64,000 nucleotides of DNA from Comamonas serinivorans (GTDB taxonomy: Bacteria > Pseudomonadota > Gammaproteobacteria > Burkholderiales > Burkholderiaceae_C): contig NZ_CP021455.1 in assembly GCF_002158865.1 (NCBI RefSeq), positions 496,001-560,000 of the forward strand. The letters are read 5' to 3'. Made by a program: the position numbers and the translations under genes. The notes under the pieces are model-generated. The model ran no database searches, had not been told where the DNA came from, and saw only the letters and a list, made by a program, of their open reading frames with translations. This document shows positions 23,411-32,127 of the stretch, piece by piece. Positions within the stretch are counted from its first letter, which is position 1, and every line of letters starts with the position of its first letter.

Positions 23411-24226
23411 TCAGCGCAGGGCCTGCAGCAGTTGCGCCAGGGCGCTCAGCCGCTGCACGTCGCGGCCCCAGCGTCGGCCTTGCGGCAGGCCTTGCAACCA
23501 GTGCGTGCGCTGTGCGATGTCGGCCATGGCCTGGCGCGTGCCGGGGTCTGCCTGCTGCAGTTGGTCGGCCATCATCTGGCCGGCGGGGGCCAGGGCCTGG
23601 GCTTCGCGCAGCAGCTGGGCGGTGGCGTGCAGGTAGCTCAGCCAGTCGCGGGCCTGGCACTGGGGCAGGGGCAGCACGTCCTGCGGCCGGTCTTCGAAGT
23701 CCAGGCAGCCGATGCCGCCGTCGGGCCGGCGCACCATGTTGCGGGCGAAGGCCTGGCTCAGGCAGGTGCCCCGGGCGTGAAACCCGGCAATGGCCTGCAG
23801 GCCGTCCCGCCAGGCGGGCAGCAGCGCGTCGGCGCCCCGGGGCGCCAGCAGGGCCAGCTCATCGCCCAGGCTGCTGGCGGGCTCGCGGCCCTCGGTCAGG
23901 TCGGTCATCAGCAGGCCGGACGGGCTGTGCGCCAGCAGCTCGGGCACGGGCAGGCCCAGGGCGGTCAGCTCGCGCAGGCGACCGGCTTCGTGCGCAATGG
24001 CCTGCGTGCCGCCCCGGTTGGGCACGGGCGCCAGGGCGTCCAGGCCCAGGCTGCGGGTCAGCAAGCCCTGGATGCGGTAGCGCCAGATGCTGTGCGGCGC
24101 GTTGGCCTTTTTCAGCCAGACGAAGCGCCCATCGGGCAGGCGGTGACGCGCGACGTTGCTGGCCTGCAGCGGCAGCGTGTGGTTCAGGAACGCCAGGGCG
24201 TCCCCGGACTCGGGTGATGAGGACAT
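23411..24226 (-). CDS. Kinase-like protein (LPS/Kdo-kinase or InaA-type fold)
   Basis: A 271-residue protein with a compact protein-kinase-like fold. VWLKKAN could hold the ATP-binding lysine, IAHEAGRLREL the helix-C glutamate, and RNMVRR plus CLDFEDRP the catalytic-loop asparagine and metal-binding aspartate. This layout fits the lipopolysaccharide kinase (Kdo/WaaP) and InaA families, which phosphorylate core-LPS sugars, but the usual HGDL catalytic aspartate is not obvious. The ATG at 24226 is chosen; an upstream ATG at 24253 would lie inside a dyad element. The substrate is unknown. Confidence 0.65.
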   Translation of the reverse strand: MSSSPESGDALAFLNHTLPLQASNVARHRLPDGRFVWLKKANAPHSIWRYRIQGLLTRSLGLDALAPVPNRGGTQAIAHEAGRLRELTALGLPVPELLAHSPSGLLMTDLTEGREPASSLGDELALLAPRGADALLPAWRDGLQAIAGFHARGTCLSQAFARNMVRRPDGGIGCLDFEDRPQDVLPLPQCQARDWLSYLHATAQLLREAQALAPAGQMMADQLQQADPGTRQAMADIAQRTHWLQGLPQGRRWGRDVQRLSALAQLLQALR

Positions 24227-24229
24227 GGG

Positions 24230-24275
24230 GTATGGGTTGCCTGTCGTTTTCAAGCCAACGGCAAGCAGTGGATAC
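24230..24275. repeat. 46-bp dyad element between glutamate-synthase-like and kinase genes
   Basis: Exact GTAT-N11-CGTT-N8-AACG-N11-ATAC. It lies 61 bases past the glutamate-synthase-like stop and just upstream of the kinase start, so it could overlap the kinase leader. Confidence 0.92.
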
Positions 24276-24336
24276 TGTCGAATGGGTGAGTGAGCGAGGC
24301 GTCACACCGCATGAATCGGGATGACGGGCCGCTGGT

Positions 24337-26007
24337 TCACCAGCGCCGTCTGCTCGGGGCCAGCGCGAAGGTGTCGGCGCTGGCGCGTTGCCAATAATTG
24401 TCCAGCACCGGCACGCCCGTGGAGCCGCCCTGCAGGATGCTGCCGGTGGGCACCTGCGGCACCAGACTGGAGAGCAGGCGCACGTCGTTTTCGCCCAGGC
24501 GGCGCACGATGTGGTCGGCTGTCATCTCGCTCGGGTGGTTCAGGCCGGCGGCTTGGATCAGGTCCTTGAACGCCTCCAGCGTGTGGCGGTGGAAGTTGTG
24601 CACGGCCTCGGCCTTGTCGGTGACGACCAGCGCCTTCTGCCGCAGCGGGTCCTGCGTGGCCACGCCGGTGGGGCAGGTGTCGTTGTGGCAGTTCTGCGAC
24701 TGGATGCAGCCCAGCGCGAACATGAAGCCGCGTGCCGAATTGCACCAGTCGGCGCCCAGCGCCATGGCCTGGGCGATGTCGAAGGCGCTGATGATCTTGC
24801 CCGAGCAGCCCAGTTTGACGCGGTGGCGCAGGTTCACGCCCACCAGCGTGTTGTGCACCAGCAGCAGGCCTTCCTGCAGTGGCGTGCCCACGTGGTCGCA
24901 GAACTCGAGCGGCGCCGCGCCCGTGCCGCCTTCGCCGCCGTCGACGACGATGAAGTCGGGCGTGATGTCGGTCTCCAGCATGGCCTTGACCAGCCCGAAC
25001 CATTCCCAGGGGTGGCCCACGCACAGCTTGAAGCCCACGGGCTTGCCGCCCGAGAGCTGGCGCAGGCGGGCGATGAAGGCCATCATCTCGCGCGGCGTGC
25101 GGAAGGCCGAGTGCGAAGACGGCGACACGCATTCCACGCCCACGGGCACACCGCGCGCGGCGGCGATCTCGGGCGACACCTTGGCGGCCGGCAGCACGCC
25201 GCCGTGGCCCGGCTTGGCGCCCTGGCTCAGCTTGAGCTCGATCATCTTGACCTGTGCGCTGTTGGCGTTCTCGACGAAGCGCGCCTCGCTGAAGGTGCCG
25301 TCGTCGTTGCGGCAGCCGAAATAGCCCGAGCCGATTTCCCAGATCAGGTCGCCGCCGTGCACGCGGTGGTGGGCCGAGATCGAGCCCTCGCCCGTGTCGT
25401 GCGCGAAGCCGCCGCGCTTGGCCCCGGCGTTGAGCGCCAGGATGGCGTTGGCCGACAGCGCGCCAAAGCTCATGGCCGACACGTTGAACACGCTGACGGC
25501 GTAGGGCTGGGTGCAGTCGTCAGCGCGGGCCGTGCGGCCCGGCACCGCCGCGCCCACGAGCACGCGGAAGTCGTGCGAGGGCAGCTGCGTGGGCATCAGC
25601 GAGTGGTTGATCCACTCGTAGCCTTCGGCGCCCACGTCCTGCGTGGTGCCGAACGGGCGGTTGCCCATGCCGCTGCTGGCGCGCGCGGCGACCAGCTGGC
25701 GCTGCGCATGCGAGAAGGGCACGGCGTCGTTCTCGCCCTCGATGAAGTACTGGCGGATCTGCGGCCGGATCGCCTCGAGCAGGAAGCGCAGGTGGCCCAC
25801 GATGGGGTAGTTGCGCAGCACCGGCTTGTCCGCCATGCGCAGGTCGTACACGCCCAGCACCGTGAGCGCGGCGCACACCACGAACACCCAGAAGCCGGCA
25901 CCGGCCGTGAGCAGCGTGATCAGCGACAGCGCCGTGCCGGCCACGGCCAGGCCGAACACGGTGTAGCGGATGGGGTAGAGGTGGTTGAGGCGGTCGATGG
26001 CGTGCAT
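24337..26007 (-). CDS. FMN-binding glutamate synthase family protein
   Basis: A 556-residue protein with two N-terminal membrane helices (about residues 12-50) followed by a large FMN-binding (beta/alpha)8 domain like the central part of GltB: FNVSAMSFGALSANAI, NAGAKRGGFAHDTGEGSIS, KMIELKLSQGAKPGHGG, VDGGEGGTGAAPLEF and a cysteine cluster near CIQSQNCHNDTCPTG. The cysteines resemble the 3Fe-4S site of glutamate synthase, but the amidotransferase domain is absent. Proteins of this type are common in proteobacteria; their physiological reaction is not well established. Confidence 0.92.
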   Translation of the reverse strand: MHAIDRLNHLYPIRYTVFGLAVAGTALSLITLLTAGAGFWVFVVCAALTVLGVYDLRMADKPVLRNYPIVGHLRFLLEAIRPQIRQYFIEGENDAVPFSHAQRQLVAARASSGMGNRPFGTTQDVGAEGYEWINHSLMPTQLPSHDFRVLVGAAVPGRTARADDCTQPYAVSVFNVSAMSFGALSANAILALNAGAKRGGFAHDTGEGSISAHHRVHGGDLIWEIGSGYFGCRNDDGTFSEARFVENANSAQVKMIELKLSQGAKPGHGGVLPAAKVSPEIAAARGVPVGVECVSPSSHSAFRTPREMMAFIARLRQLSGGKPVGFKLCVGHPWEWFGLVKAMLETDITPDFIVVDGGEGGTGAAPLEFCDHVGTPLQEGLLLVHNTLVGVNLRHRVKLGCSGKIISAFDIAQAMALGADWCNSARGFMFALGCIQSQNCHNDTCPTGVATQDPLRQKALVVTDKAEAVHNFHRHTLEAFKDLIQAAGLNHPSEMTADHIVRRLGENDVRLLSSLVPQVPTGSILQGGSTGVPVLDNYWQRASADTFALAPSRRRW

Positions 26008-26271
26008 GGCGGTCCGGTCGTGGGATCAGTCGTGGGGCAATCGGGCACGGCGGGGCAGGGCCAGGGGGCCACCGGCCCGCCGCCTGCCCCCGGCGCGCCA
26101 AAGGCGCACCCCCAGCAGGGCGAGTGCGAATTCATCATACTGAGCGCCGCTGTGGGCGCCCGCCGCGGGGTGAATGGGCCGGCGCTACCATGGCGAACGT
26201 TCCAACGGCGCGGGCGCCGCGGGGCGCGAATCCGTCGCGCGCCTGCGGCCGCGCCGCGTCTGAGGTGGTTC

Positions 26272-27183
26272 ATGGTGAAGATGATCGTGTTGGCCGTGGT
26301 GGCCGTGTTTCTGGCCTGCGGCATGGTCATGCACCTGCGCGGCAAGGTGCGCCACAAGCTGCTGCGCCAGCTGTTCGACCACTCCACCTTCATGGCGCCC
26401 ATCAACGTGTTCATGTTGGCGTTCTCGAAGGTGCCGCGCACGCCTTACCTGCCGACCAGCACCTTTCCCGAGCTGGCGCCGCTGCAGGCCAACTGGCGCG
26501 AAATTCGCGAAGAAGCCATCCACCTGCAAAAGAACATGCAGATCAAGGCCGCCGCCAACAACGACGACGCCGGCTTCAACTCCTTCTTCAAGAGCGGCTG
26601 GAAGCGCTTCTACCTGAAGTGGTATGGCGATGCCCACCCGTCGGCCATGGAGCTCTGCCCCAAGACCACGGCGCTGGTGAAGTCCATCCCCAGCGTCAAG
26701 GCCGCCATGTTTGCCGAGCTGCCGCCCGGCGCCAAGCTCAACCTGCACCGCGACCCCTACGCCGGCTCGCTGCGCTACCACCTGGCCGTGCTGGCGCCCA
26801 ACGACGACCGCTGCCTGATCGAGGTCGATGGCCAGCCCTACAGCTGGCGCGAGGGTGAGGGCGTGATCTTCGACGAGACCTACATGCACTGGGCCGAAAA
26901 CCGCAGCGAGGGCAACCGCATCGTGCTGTTCTGCGACGTGGAGCGGCCCATGAAGGGCCGCCTGTCGCAGGCCGTGAACCACTGGCTGGGCGAGCACCTG
27001 GTGGCCGCCGCCAGCTCGCCCAACAACGCCGGCGACCCCACGGGCATCATCAGCAAGCTGTTCAAGGTGTCGTTCTACGCCGGCCAGTACCGCCGCCGGT
27101 TCAAGGCCTGGAACCCCACGGTCTACAAGCTGACCAAGTTTGGCCTGCTCGCGGCCGTGGTGGTGGCGTTCGTGGTCTGGTGA
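26272..27183 (+). CDS. lpxO: Lipid A 2-hydroxylase-type aspartyl/asparaginyl beta-hydroxylase
   Basis: A 303-residue protein with membrane helices at both ends (residues 1-20 and the last 20) enclosing an Asp/Asn beta-hydroxylase domain. The Fe(II)/2-oxoglutarate site is visible as NLHRDPY (first histidine) and YMHWAENRSEGNR (second histidine and 2-oxoglutarate arginine). LpxO hydroxylates a secondary myristate of lipid A at the cytoplasmic face of the inner membrane. A GAGGTG ribosome-binding site precedes the ATG at 26272. It fits the envelope theme of the window. Other beta-hydroxylases of this family cannot be excluded, but the double membrane anchors favour LpxO. Confidence 0.85.
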   Translation: MVKMIVLAVVAVFLACGMVMHLRGKVRHKLLRQLFDHSTFMAPINVFMLAFSKVPRTPYLPTSTFPELAPLQANWREIREEAIHLQKNMQIKAAANNDDAGFNSFFKSGWKRFYLKWYGDAHPSAMELCPKTTALVKSIPSVKAAMFAELPPGAKLNLHRDPYAGSLRYHLAVLAPNDDRCLIEVDGQPYSWREGEGVIFDETYMHWAENRSEGNRIVLFCDVERPMKGRLSQAVNHWLGEHLVAAASSPNNAGDPTGIISKLFKVSFYAGQYRRRFKAWNPTVYKLTKFGLLAAVVVAFVVW

Positions 27184-27693
27184 CCGGGTCTGTTTCATGA
27201 ATTGGGTAGTATGGGTGCGCCTCCGTTGATTGAGTGACGGCAATGGCTGCATACTGTATGTGATGTGGTTCGCATAACGCCAGGCTGGGATGAGGGCCAG
27301 CCAACCCGGCGTCGCGCACCGCGCGGCACGAACAGCTTTCACCGCAGGACCTGTCCGCCGGAACGGCTGCCCTGGCCTGGTCACCCGGTCACCCGGTCAC
27401 CTGGCCCGCCTTGACGCCACGCCGGGGCCTTGGGATGCCCCGCCGATAACGCAGCCCACCCGCATCGCTGGCTGCGGGCCCCATCACAGCAGACAGCGCC
27501 CGTCCCCATGACCAGGCGGGGCGCCGGAGCCAAAGCCCCCGGCGGCGGCCCGAGTTCCTGGTTAACACGGGCGTCGAGCCCCCCGAGGCATGCTGACGCC
27601 TTGGTGCCCGCGCGGCGTCGGCGCCAGGGGCCACAATCGGCCGCATGCTCACCCCCACCCTTGCCAGGACCTGGCGCATGACGGAGGCCCGCC
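27184..27693. other. Intergenic region with one dyad element
   Basis: 510 bases between two plus-strand genes. The dyad element at 27209-27254 follows the lpxO stop; the rest contains no gene, tRNA or clear promoter that I can support. Confidence 0.5.
27209..27254. repeat. 46-bp dyad element downstream of lpxO
   Basis: GTAT-N11-CGTT-N8-GACG-N11-ATAC, one base off in the right inner tetrad. It begins 25 bases past the lpxO stop. The right arm is a close match to the family consensus. Confidence 0.88.
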
Positions 27694-29160
27694 ATGGCTG
27701 ATGCGCCCCTGCCGGCCTCCGTGAACCCGGCCGCCAGCCGGGCCCCAGACCCCGTGGCCGGCGCCGAGCCCGCGAGCGCCGCCGAACAGAGCCGGCGCCG
27801 CACCCTGGCCATGCTGGTGGTCCTGCTGGGCCTGGGCGTGGTGGTGGTCGACTCCACGCTGCTCAACCTGGCGCTGCCCAGCATCGCCCGGCAGATGAAC
27901 GCCACGGCCGCGCACTCCATCTGGGCCGTCAACGCCTACCAGCTGGCCACCCTGGTCTGCCTGCTGCCGTTTGCCAACCTGGGCGACCGCCTGGGCTACC
28001 GCCAGGTCTACCTGGGCGGCACCGTGGTGTTCGTCGCGGGTGCCGTGCTGGCGGCCTTTTCACAGAACCTGGCCATGCTGGTCTTCGCACGCGCGCTGCA
28101 GGGCGTGGGCGGCGGCGCCATGATGAGCGTGAACACCGCGTTGATCCGGCTCATCTACCCGCCCGACCGCATCGGTCGCGGCATCGCGCTCAACTCCATG
28201 GTGGTGGCCATGTCCTCGGTCGCGGGGCCGACGATCGCCGCCCTGGTGCTGGGCGTGGCCTCGTGGCGCTGGCTGTTCTTCATCAGCATCCCGCTGGCGG
28301 TCACCGTGCTGGTGCTGGGCCGCCGGGTGCTGCCGCTCAACCCGCACCGCCGGCCGGCCGAGGCCATGCACAAGCGCGACGTGGTCTTCAACGTGCTGAT
28401 GTTCGTGCTGCTGTTCGTCGGCGCCGACCTGCTCGCCATGCGCGGCACCAGCGGCGAGGCCGACTGGCGCACCCTGGGCCTGGCCATGATGGCCGCCGCC
28501 GTGGTCGTGGGCGTGTTCTACATGCGGCGCCAGGCGCGCCTGAGCACGCCGCTGTTCCCGGTCGACCTGATGCGCATGCCCATCTTCGCGCTCTCCATGG
28601 GCGCCTCGGTCAGCGCCTTCGCGGCCATGTCGCTGGCCACGGTGTCCATGCCCTTTCTGTTGCAGGACGGGTTCGGCAAGACGCCGTTCCAGGCCGGCAT
28701 CCTGCTCACGGCCTGGCCGGCGGCCATCGTCGTCATGGCGCCACTGGCGGGCCGGCTCATCGGCCGCGTGCACAGCGGCCTGCTGGGCGGCATCGGCATG
28801 ACGCTGATGGCGCTGGGCATGCTGGCGCTGGCGCTGCTGCCGGCGCACCCGGGCGACTGGGACATCGCCTGGCGCCTGGCCCTGGCCGGCGCGGGCTTTG
28901 GCCTGTTCCAGTCGCCGAACAACCACACCATCGTCACCTCGCCGCCGCCGCACCGCGCCGGCGCGGCCAGCGGCATGCTGGGCACCGCACGCCTGACCGG
29001 CATGACGCTGGGGGCGGTGGTCGTGGCGCAGATCTTTGCCACCTGGCCACCCGCGCAAGGCGTAGGGCCGCACATCGCGCTGTGGGTGGGGCTGTGCGCC
29101 AGCATCGTCGCCGGCCTGTGCAGCGTGGCCCGCGTGCGCACGGCGGTTCAAACGGCATGA
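27694..29160 (+). CDS. MFS transporter, DHA2 (EmrB/QacA) type
   Basis: A 488-residue proton-coupled exporter with about 14 predicted membrane helices. Helix 1 carries VVVVDSTLLNLALPSI, a variant of the DHA2 motif D1, and loop 2-3 has NLGDRLGYRQVYLGG, the MFS motif A (G-x-x-x-D/R-x-G-R/Y-R). An FQSPNNHTIV motif late in the protein is also typical. Substrate is probably a drug or organic anion and cannot be predicted. No EmrA or TetR partner is adjacent. A GGAGG ribosome-binding site sits about 6 bases before the ATG. The cytosolic N-terminal 30 residues are Ala/Pro-rich. Confidence 0.93.
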   Translation: MADAPLPASVNPAASRAPDPVAGAEPASAAEQSRRRTLAMLVVLLGLGVVVVDSTLLNLALPSIARQMNATAAHSIWAVNAYQLATLVCLLPFANLGDRLGYRQVYLGGTVVFVAGAVLAAFSQNLAMLVFARALQGVGGGAMMSVNTALIRLIYPPDRIGRGIALNSMVVAMSSVAGPTIAALVLGVASWRWLFFISIPLAVTVLVLGRRVLPLNPHRRPAEAMHKRDVVFNVLMFVLLFVGADLLAMRGTSGEADWRTLGLAMMAAAVVVGVFYMRRQARLSTPLFPVDLMRMPIFALSMGASVSAFAAMSLATVSMPFLLQDGFGKTPFQAGILLTAWPAAIVVMAPLAGRLIGRVHSGLLGGIGMTLMALGMLALALLPAHPGDWDIAWRLALAGAGFGLFQSPNNHTIVTSPPPHRAGAASGMLGTARLTGMTLGAVVVAQIFATWPPAQGVGPHIALWVGLCASIVAGLCSVARVRTAVQTA

Positions 29161-29537
29161 TGGGCAGTATGGTGCAATTGTCGTTGATTTGAAATCGGCA
29201 GTGGCTTCATACTGCTGATGATCTGCGGCGAAGATGCGCCTGACTGCCTTGGATGCAGCCCATGGTCGCCAGGCCGCCGGCGCAGCGGTCCGGGGCCTGT
29301 TCACCGGGTTCATGCCATGTGCCATGACGTGTGCCTTGTCCTGCGCCTTGGCGTGGGGGCACGAGATCGGCCACCCTGCCTTCGGGCTTTGGTTGCCTTC
29401 GGCCCCTGTCAACCCGGTGATGTGCCCGCCCCGCATCGTTGGCGCCCGCTGTGGTTGGCAGCTCATCGCGTTCCGCCGCACAAGCGCCTCTCCGGCCGTG
29501 GCACAGTGATCGCCTGTCCACTTTGCAGGGAGCGTCC
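29161..29537. other. Intergenic region with one dyad element
   Basis: About 377 bases between the MFS gene and the oxygenase gene. The dyad element fills 29167-29212, and the rest shows no supported gene or signal. Confidence 0.5.
29167..29212. repeat. 46-bp dyad element downstream of the MFS gene
   Basis: GTAT-N11-CGTT-N8-ATCG-N11-ATAC, extended outside by GCA/TGC. It begins 6 bases past the stop. The inner tetrads are only partly complementary. Confidence 0.88.
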
Positions 29538-30077
29538 ATGGCCGGCTGGCAAGCCCTCACCGACCGCGTGTTTCAGGTGCCCGGCGCCCTGACGGCCACC
29601 GACTGCGCTGCCCTGATGGCGCTGGCGCAGGCCCACGGCTTCGAGGCGGCCCAGGTGCGGGCCGAGGCGGGCACCCGGGCCATGCCCCAGGTGCGCAACA
29701 ACCAGCGGGCCCAGCTGCCCGCGCCCGACTGGGTGGCCCGCCTGTGGCAGCTGCTGCAGACCTGGCCCTTGCCCACGCTGCAGGGGCAGCACCCCGTGGG
29801 CCTACCGCGCGACCTGCGCTTTTACGCCTATGCCCCGGGGCAGCGCTTCAAGATGCACAAGGACGGCCCCTGGCGCGAGGATGGCCGGGTCAGCCAGCTC
29901 ACCCTGCTCGTGTACCTGAACGACGATTTCGAGGGCGGCGCCACCGACTTCCGCGACTTTGCGGTGGTGCCGCGCACGGGGGATGCGCTGCTCTTCGTGC
30001 ACGACACCTGGCACGAAGGCCAGGCCGTGACGCGTGGCCACAAGTACGTGCTGCGTTCGGATGTGATGTACGGCTGA
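29538..30077 (+). CDS. Prolyl 4-hydroxylase-like 2OG-Fe(II) oxygenase
   Basis: A 179-residue protein of the P4Hc superfamily. The iron ligands appear as HKD (within RFKMHKDGPW) and the distal histidine in HDTWHEGQAV, followed by the lysine of RGHKYVLRSDVMY that would bind 2-oxoglutarate. LVYLNDDFEGGATDF is the typical jelly-roll strand. It should hydroxylate a protein or small-molecule target in the cytoplasm; the substrate is unknown. An AGGGAG ribosome-binding site precedes the ATG at 29538, so a longer upstream frame was rejected. Confidence 0.9.
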   Translation: MAGWQALTDRVFQVPGALTATDCAALMALAQAHGFEAAQVRAEAGTRAMPQVRNNQRAQLPAPDWVARLWQLLQTWPLPTLQGQHPVGLPRDLRFYAYAPGQRFKMHKDGPWREDGRVSQLTLLVYLNDDFEGGATDFRDFAVVPRTGDALLFVHDTWHEGQAVTRGHKYVLRSDVMYG

Positions 30078-30283
30078 GGGCTGGGGGGCTTAGGGCTGGC
30101 CGGTCCGGTCTCAGGGGTGTCGGGTCCATGCCCACCCTCCGGCAAACGCTTCGGCGGCCAGGGCTGGCTCGGTGGTGGCGATGGGCACCGCTTGCACACC
30201 CTCAGCGGCCAGGCAAGCGGCTCGCGTAACGGGCAGGCACGGCTGACCTCGGAGCGTTCAGGTGTTGGCCGTGTTGGTGATGA

Positions 30284-30329
30284 GTATGTGCTCATGATCG
30301 ATGATGAGTAATCGATAATGAGTGGGTAC
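30284..30329. repeat. 46-bp dyad element upstream of rtcB2
   Basis: GTAT-N11-CGAT-N8-ATCG-N11-GTAC. The spacing is exact and the arms are A/T-richer than in other copies. It lies 206 bases past the oxygenase stop, further than most. Confidence 0.8.
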
Positions 30330-30651
30330 TGCGTCTAGGCGGCCTTGAAATATCGCCTGGCAAAGGGCCAGCCCGGGGTGACACCCGGCCTGCGCACGTC
30401 GGCCGGGCGGGGTGCACGTGCCCGATCTGGGCGCAGCGCGGCGCAACCCCCGCGCCCGCCGAGAGCACCACCCGCGCCGTCCAGGCGGTGTGGGTTCCGC
30501 GCGACGCCGCAGTTGTGCCGGGCACGGGGCGGCCATACACTCGCCATCCTTCTCGCATCCCGGCCCGTTGGCCGGTGCAAGGCCTGTTCCGAACGGCCCT
30601 GCTGCGATGCCTCCCACCGGGCCGCCCTGGCCCACCGCAAAGGAGAACCCC

Positions 30652-30693
30652 ATGTCGACATCGACCCGTTCCTTTGCAGTCGTGTTCGCCTGA
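30652..30693 (+). CDS. Possible 13-residue leader peptide before rtcB2
   Basis: The frame MSTSTRSFAVVFA is preceded by AAGGAG at good spacing, a far stronger ribosome-binding site than the real genes nearby have. It is followed 32 bases later by a stable hairpin and then by rtcB2. This could be a regulatory leader peptide, or the remnant of a decayed gene. Support is the ribosome-binding site and position only. Confidence 0.3.
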   Translation: MSTSTRSFAVVFA

Positions 30694-30725
30694 ATCCTCC
30701 GCTGACACGCTGCCGGAATCACGCC

Positions 30726-30750
30726 GTCAAGCCCCTGTGGGGTGCTTGAC
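30726..30750 (+). promoter_or_regulatory. Hairpin between leader ORF and rtcB2
   Basis: GTCAAGC pairs with GCTTGAC, and CCC with GGG inside, with one bulged T and a 4-base loop. There is no T-run after it, so it is not a standard intrinsic terminator. It may be a leader-RNA structure for rtcB2-prfH. Confidence 0.4.
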
Positions 30751-30855
30751 GCGCCGGCATGCGCGCCCGTGTTCCACGGCAACCTGGAGCGGTCTGATCG
30801 AACAGCCGACTGCGTGCACACGCATTTCCCTGTTTTGATTCACAAGGCTAGAACC

Positions 30856-32127
30856 ATGGGCCATTCCCTGTTGGACACCCGCGTTCGGGTGTTCGCCAAC
30901 GACCGCGTCTGGATGGAGGACGCGGCCCTTCAACAACTGCACACCACCGCTGGCCTCGCGGGCATGCGGGCCGCCGTCGGCCTGCCTGACCTGCACCCCG
31001 GGCGCGGCTACCCGGTGGGCGCCGCCTTCTTTTCGGTCGGCCGGCTGTACCCGGCCCTGGTCGGTGGCGACATCGGCTGCGGCATGGCGCTGTACGAGAC
31101 CGAGCTGAGGCCCCACAAGACCTCGGCATCCCGGCTGGCGCAGGCGCTGGGCTGCATCGATGGCCGCTTGCCCGACCACGCCGTCTCGCCCGAAGCGCGC
31201 GCGGCGTTGCACGACATCGCCCAGCGTGCGGAGCTGTTCACGGCCGACGAGCTGGTCGCCAGCCTGGGCACCATCGGCGGCGGCAACCACTTTGCCGAGT
31301 TGCAGGTGGTCGATCAGGTGCACGAGCCCGGCGTGGTGGACGCCAAGCGCGTGCACCTGCTGGTGCACAGCGGCTCGCGTGGCCTGGGCAGCGCCATCTT
31401 GCGCGCCCACATCGACGGCTACAACCACGGCGGTCTGGCGGCCGGCGACGAGGCAGCGCGGCAGTACCTGGCGCAGCACGATGCGGCGCTGGCCTTTGCC
31501 GAGCTGAACCGCGCCCACATCGCCCAGCGCATGGCGCAGGCGCTGCGCACAGACCTGCGGCCCGTGCTGGCGCTGTCGCACAACCACGTGCTGCCGCATG
31601 TCTGGGGTGGCGAGGCGGGCTTTCTGCACCGCAAGGGCGCCACGCCGGCCGACCAGGGCCTGGTGGTCATTCCCGGTTCGCGCGGCGACCACAGCCATGT
31701 GCTGCGGCCGGTGGCGGGCCGCCACGAGGCGCTGGATTCGCTGGCGCATGGCGCCGGCCGCAAATGGGCCCGAGCCGATTGCCGGGGACGGCTCAAGCCC
31801 CGCTTCTCGCTCACCGAGCTGCTGCAAACGCGGTTTGGCAGCGCCGTGGTCTGTGCCGACAAGGCGCTGGTCTACGAAGAAGCGCCCCAGGCCTACAAGG
31901 ACGTGGACGCCGTGGTCGCCACGCTGATCGAGGCCGGGCTGGTGGTGCCCGTGGCCCGGCTGAGACCGCTGCTGACCTACAAAAAGGGCGCGCTGGATCA
32001 GCCCGACGCCGAAGACGAGGCCGGCCGCCGGCCGCGCGACGGACGCGGACGCCCGGGCAAGGCATCGAACCACGCGTCGGGCCAGGTGTCAGGCAAGACG
32101 CCGCGTGGAGGGCTGCCATGCTGCTGA
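30856..32127 (+). CDS. rtcB2: RtcB family RNA ligase of the RtcB2 (PrfH-linked) type
   Basis: A 423-residue RtcB ligase. Metal and catalytic motifs visible are VGGDIGCGMAL (manganese-binding Asp and Cys), GGGNHFAEL, LVHSGSRGLG, LSHNHV, VIPGSRGDHSHV and the AHGAGR segment that holds the histidine guanylylated in E. coli RtcB. RtcB joins 3'-phosphate and 5'-hydroxyl RNA ends. The gene overlaps prfH by 10 bases, which identifies the RtcB2 branch; that pair repairs 16S rRNA cut in the decoding centre by ribotoxins. The ATG at 30856 has an AAGG upstream. The C-terminal 30 residues are a basic, low-complexity tail. Confidence 0.93.
   Translation: MGHSLLDTRVRVFANDRVWMEDAALQQLHTTAGLAGMRAAVGLPDLHPGRGYPVGAAFFSVGRLYPALVGGDIGCGMALYETELRPHKTSASRLAQALGCIDGRLPDHAVSPEARAALHDIAQRAELFTADELVASLGTIGGGNHFAELQVVDQVHEPGVVDAKRVHLLVHSGSRGLGSAILRAHIDGYNHGGLAAGDEAARQYLAQHDAALAFAELNRAHIAQRMAQALRTDLRPVLALSHNHVLPHVWGGEAGFLHRKGATPADQGLVVIPGSRGDHSHVLRPVAGRHEALDSLAHGAGRKWARADCRGRLKPRFSLTELLQTRFGSAVVCADKALVYEEAPQAYKDVDAVVATLIEAGLVVPVARLRPLLTYKKGALDQPDAEDEAGRRPRDGRGRPGKASNHASGQVSGKTPRGGLPCC

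Larger units (their letters stand above)
30078..30855. other. Long intergenic region upstream of rtcB2
   Basis: About 780 bases without a large gene. It contains one dyad element (30284-30329), a 13-codon frame with a strong ribosome-binding site (30652-30693) and a GC-rich hairpin (30726-30750). No sigma-54 promoter of the kind used by rtcR-controlled rtcB was found by eye. Confidence 0.6.

Noticed and set aside
26130..26145. CATACTG near the start of the lpxO upstream region
   Set aside because: No GTAT 42 bases upstream and no inner tetrads.
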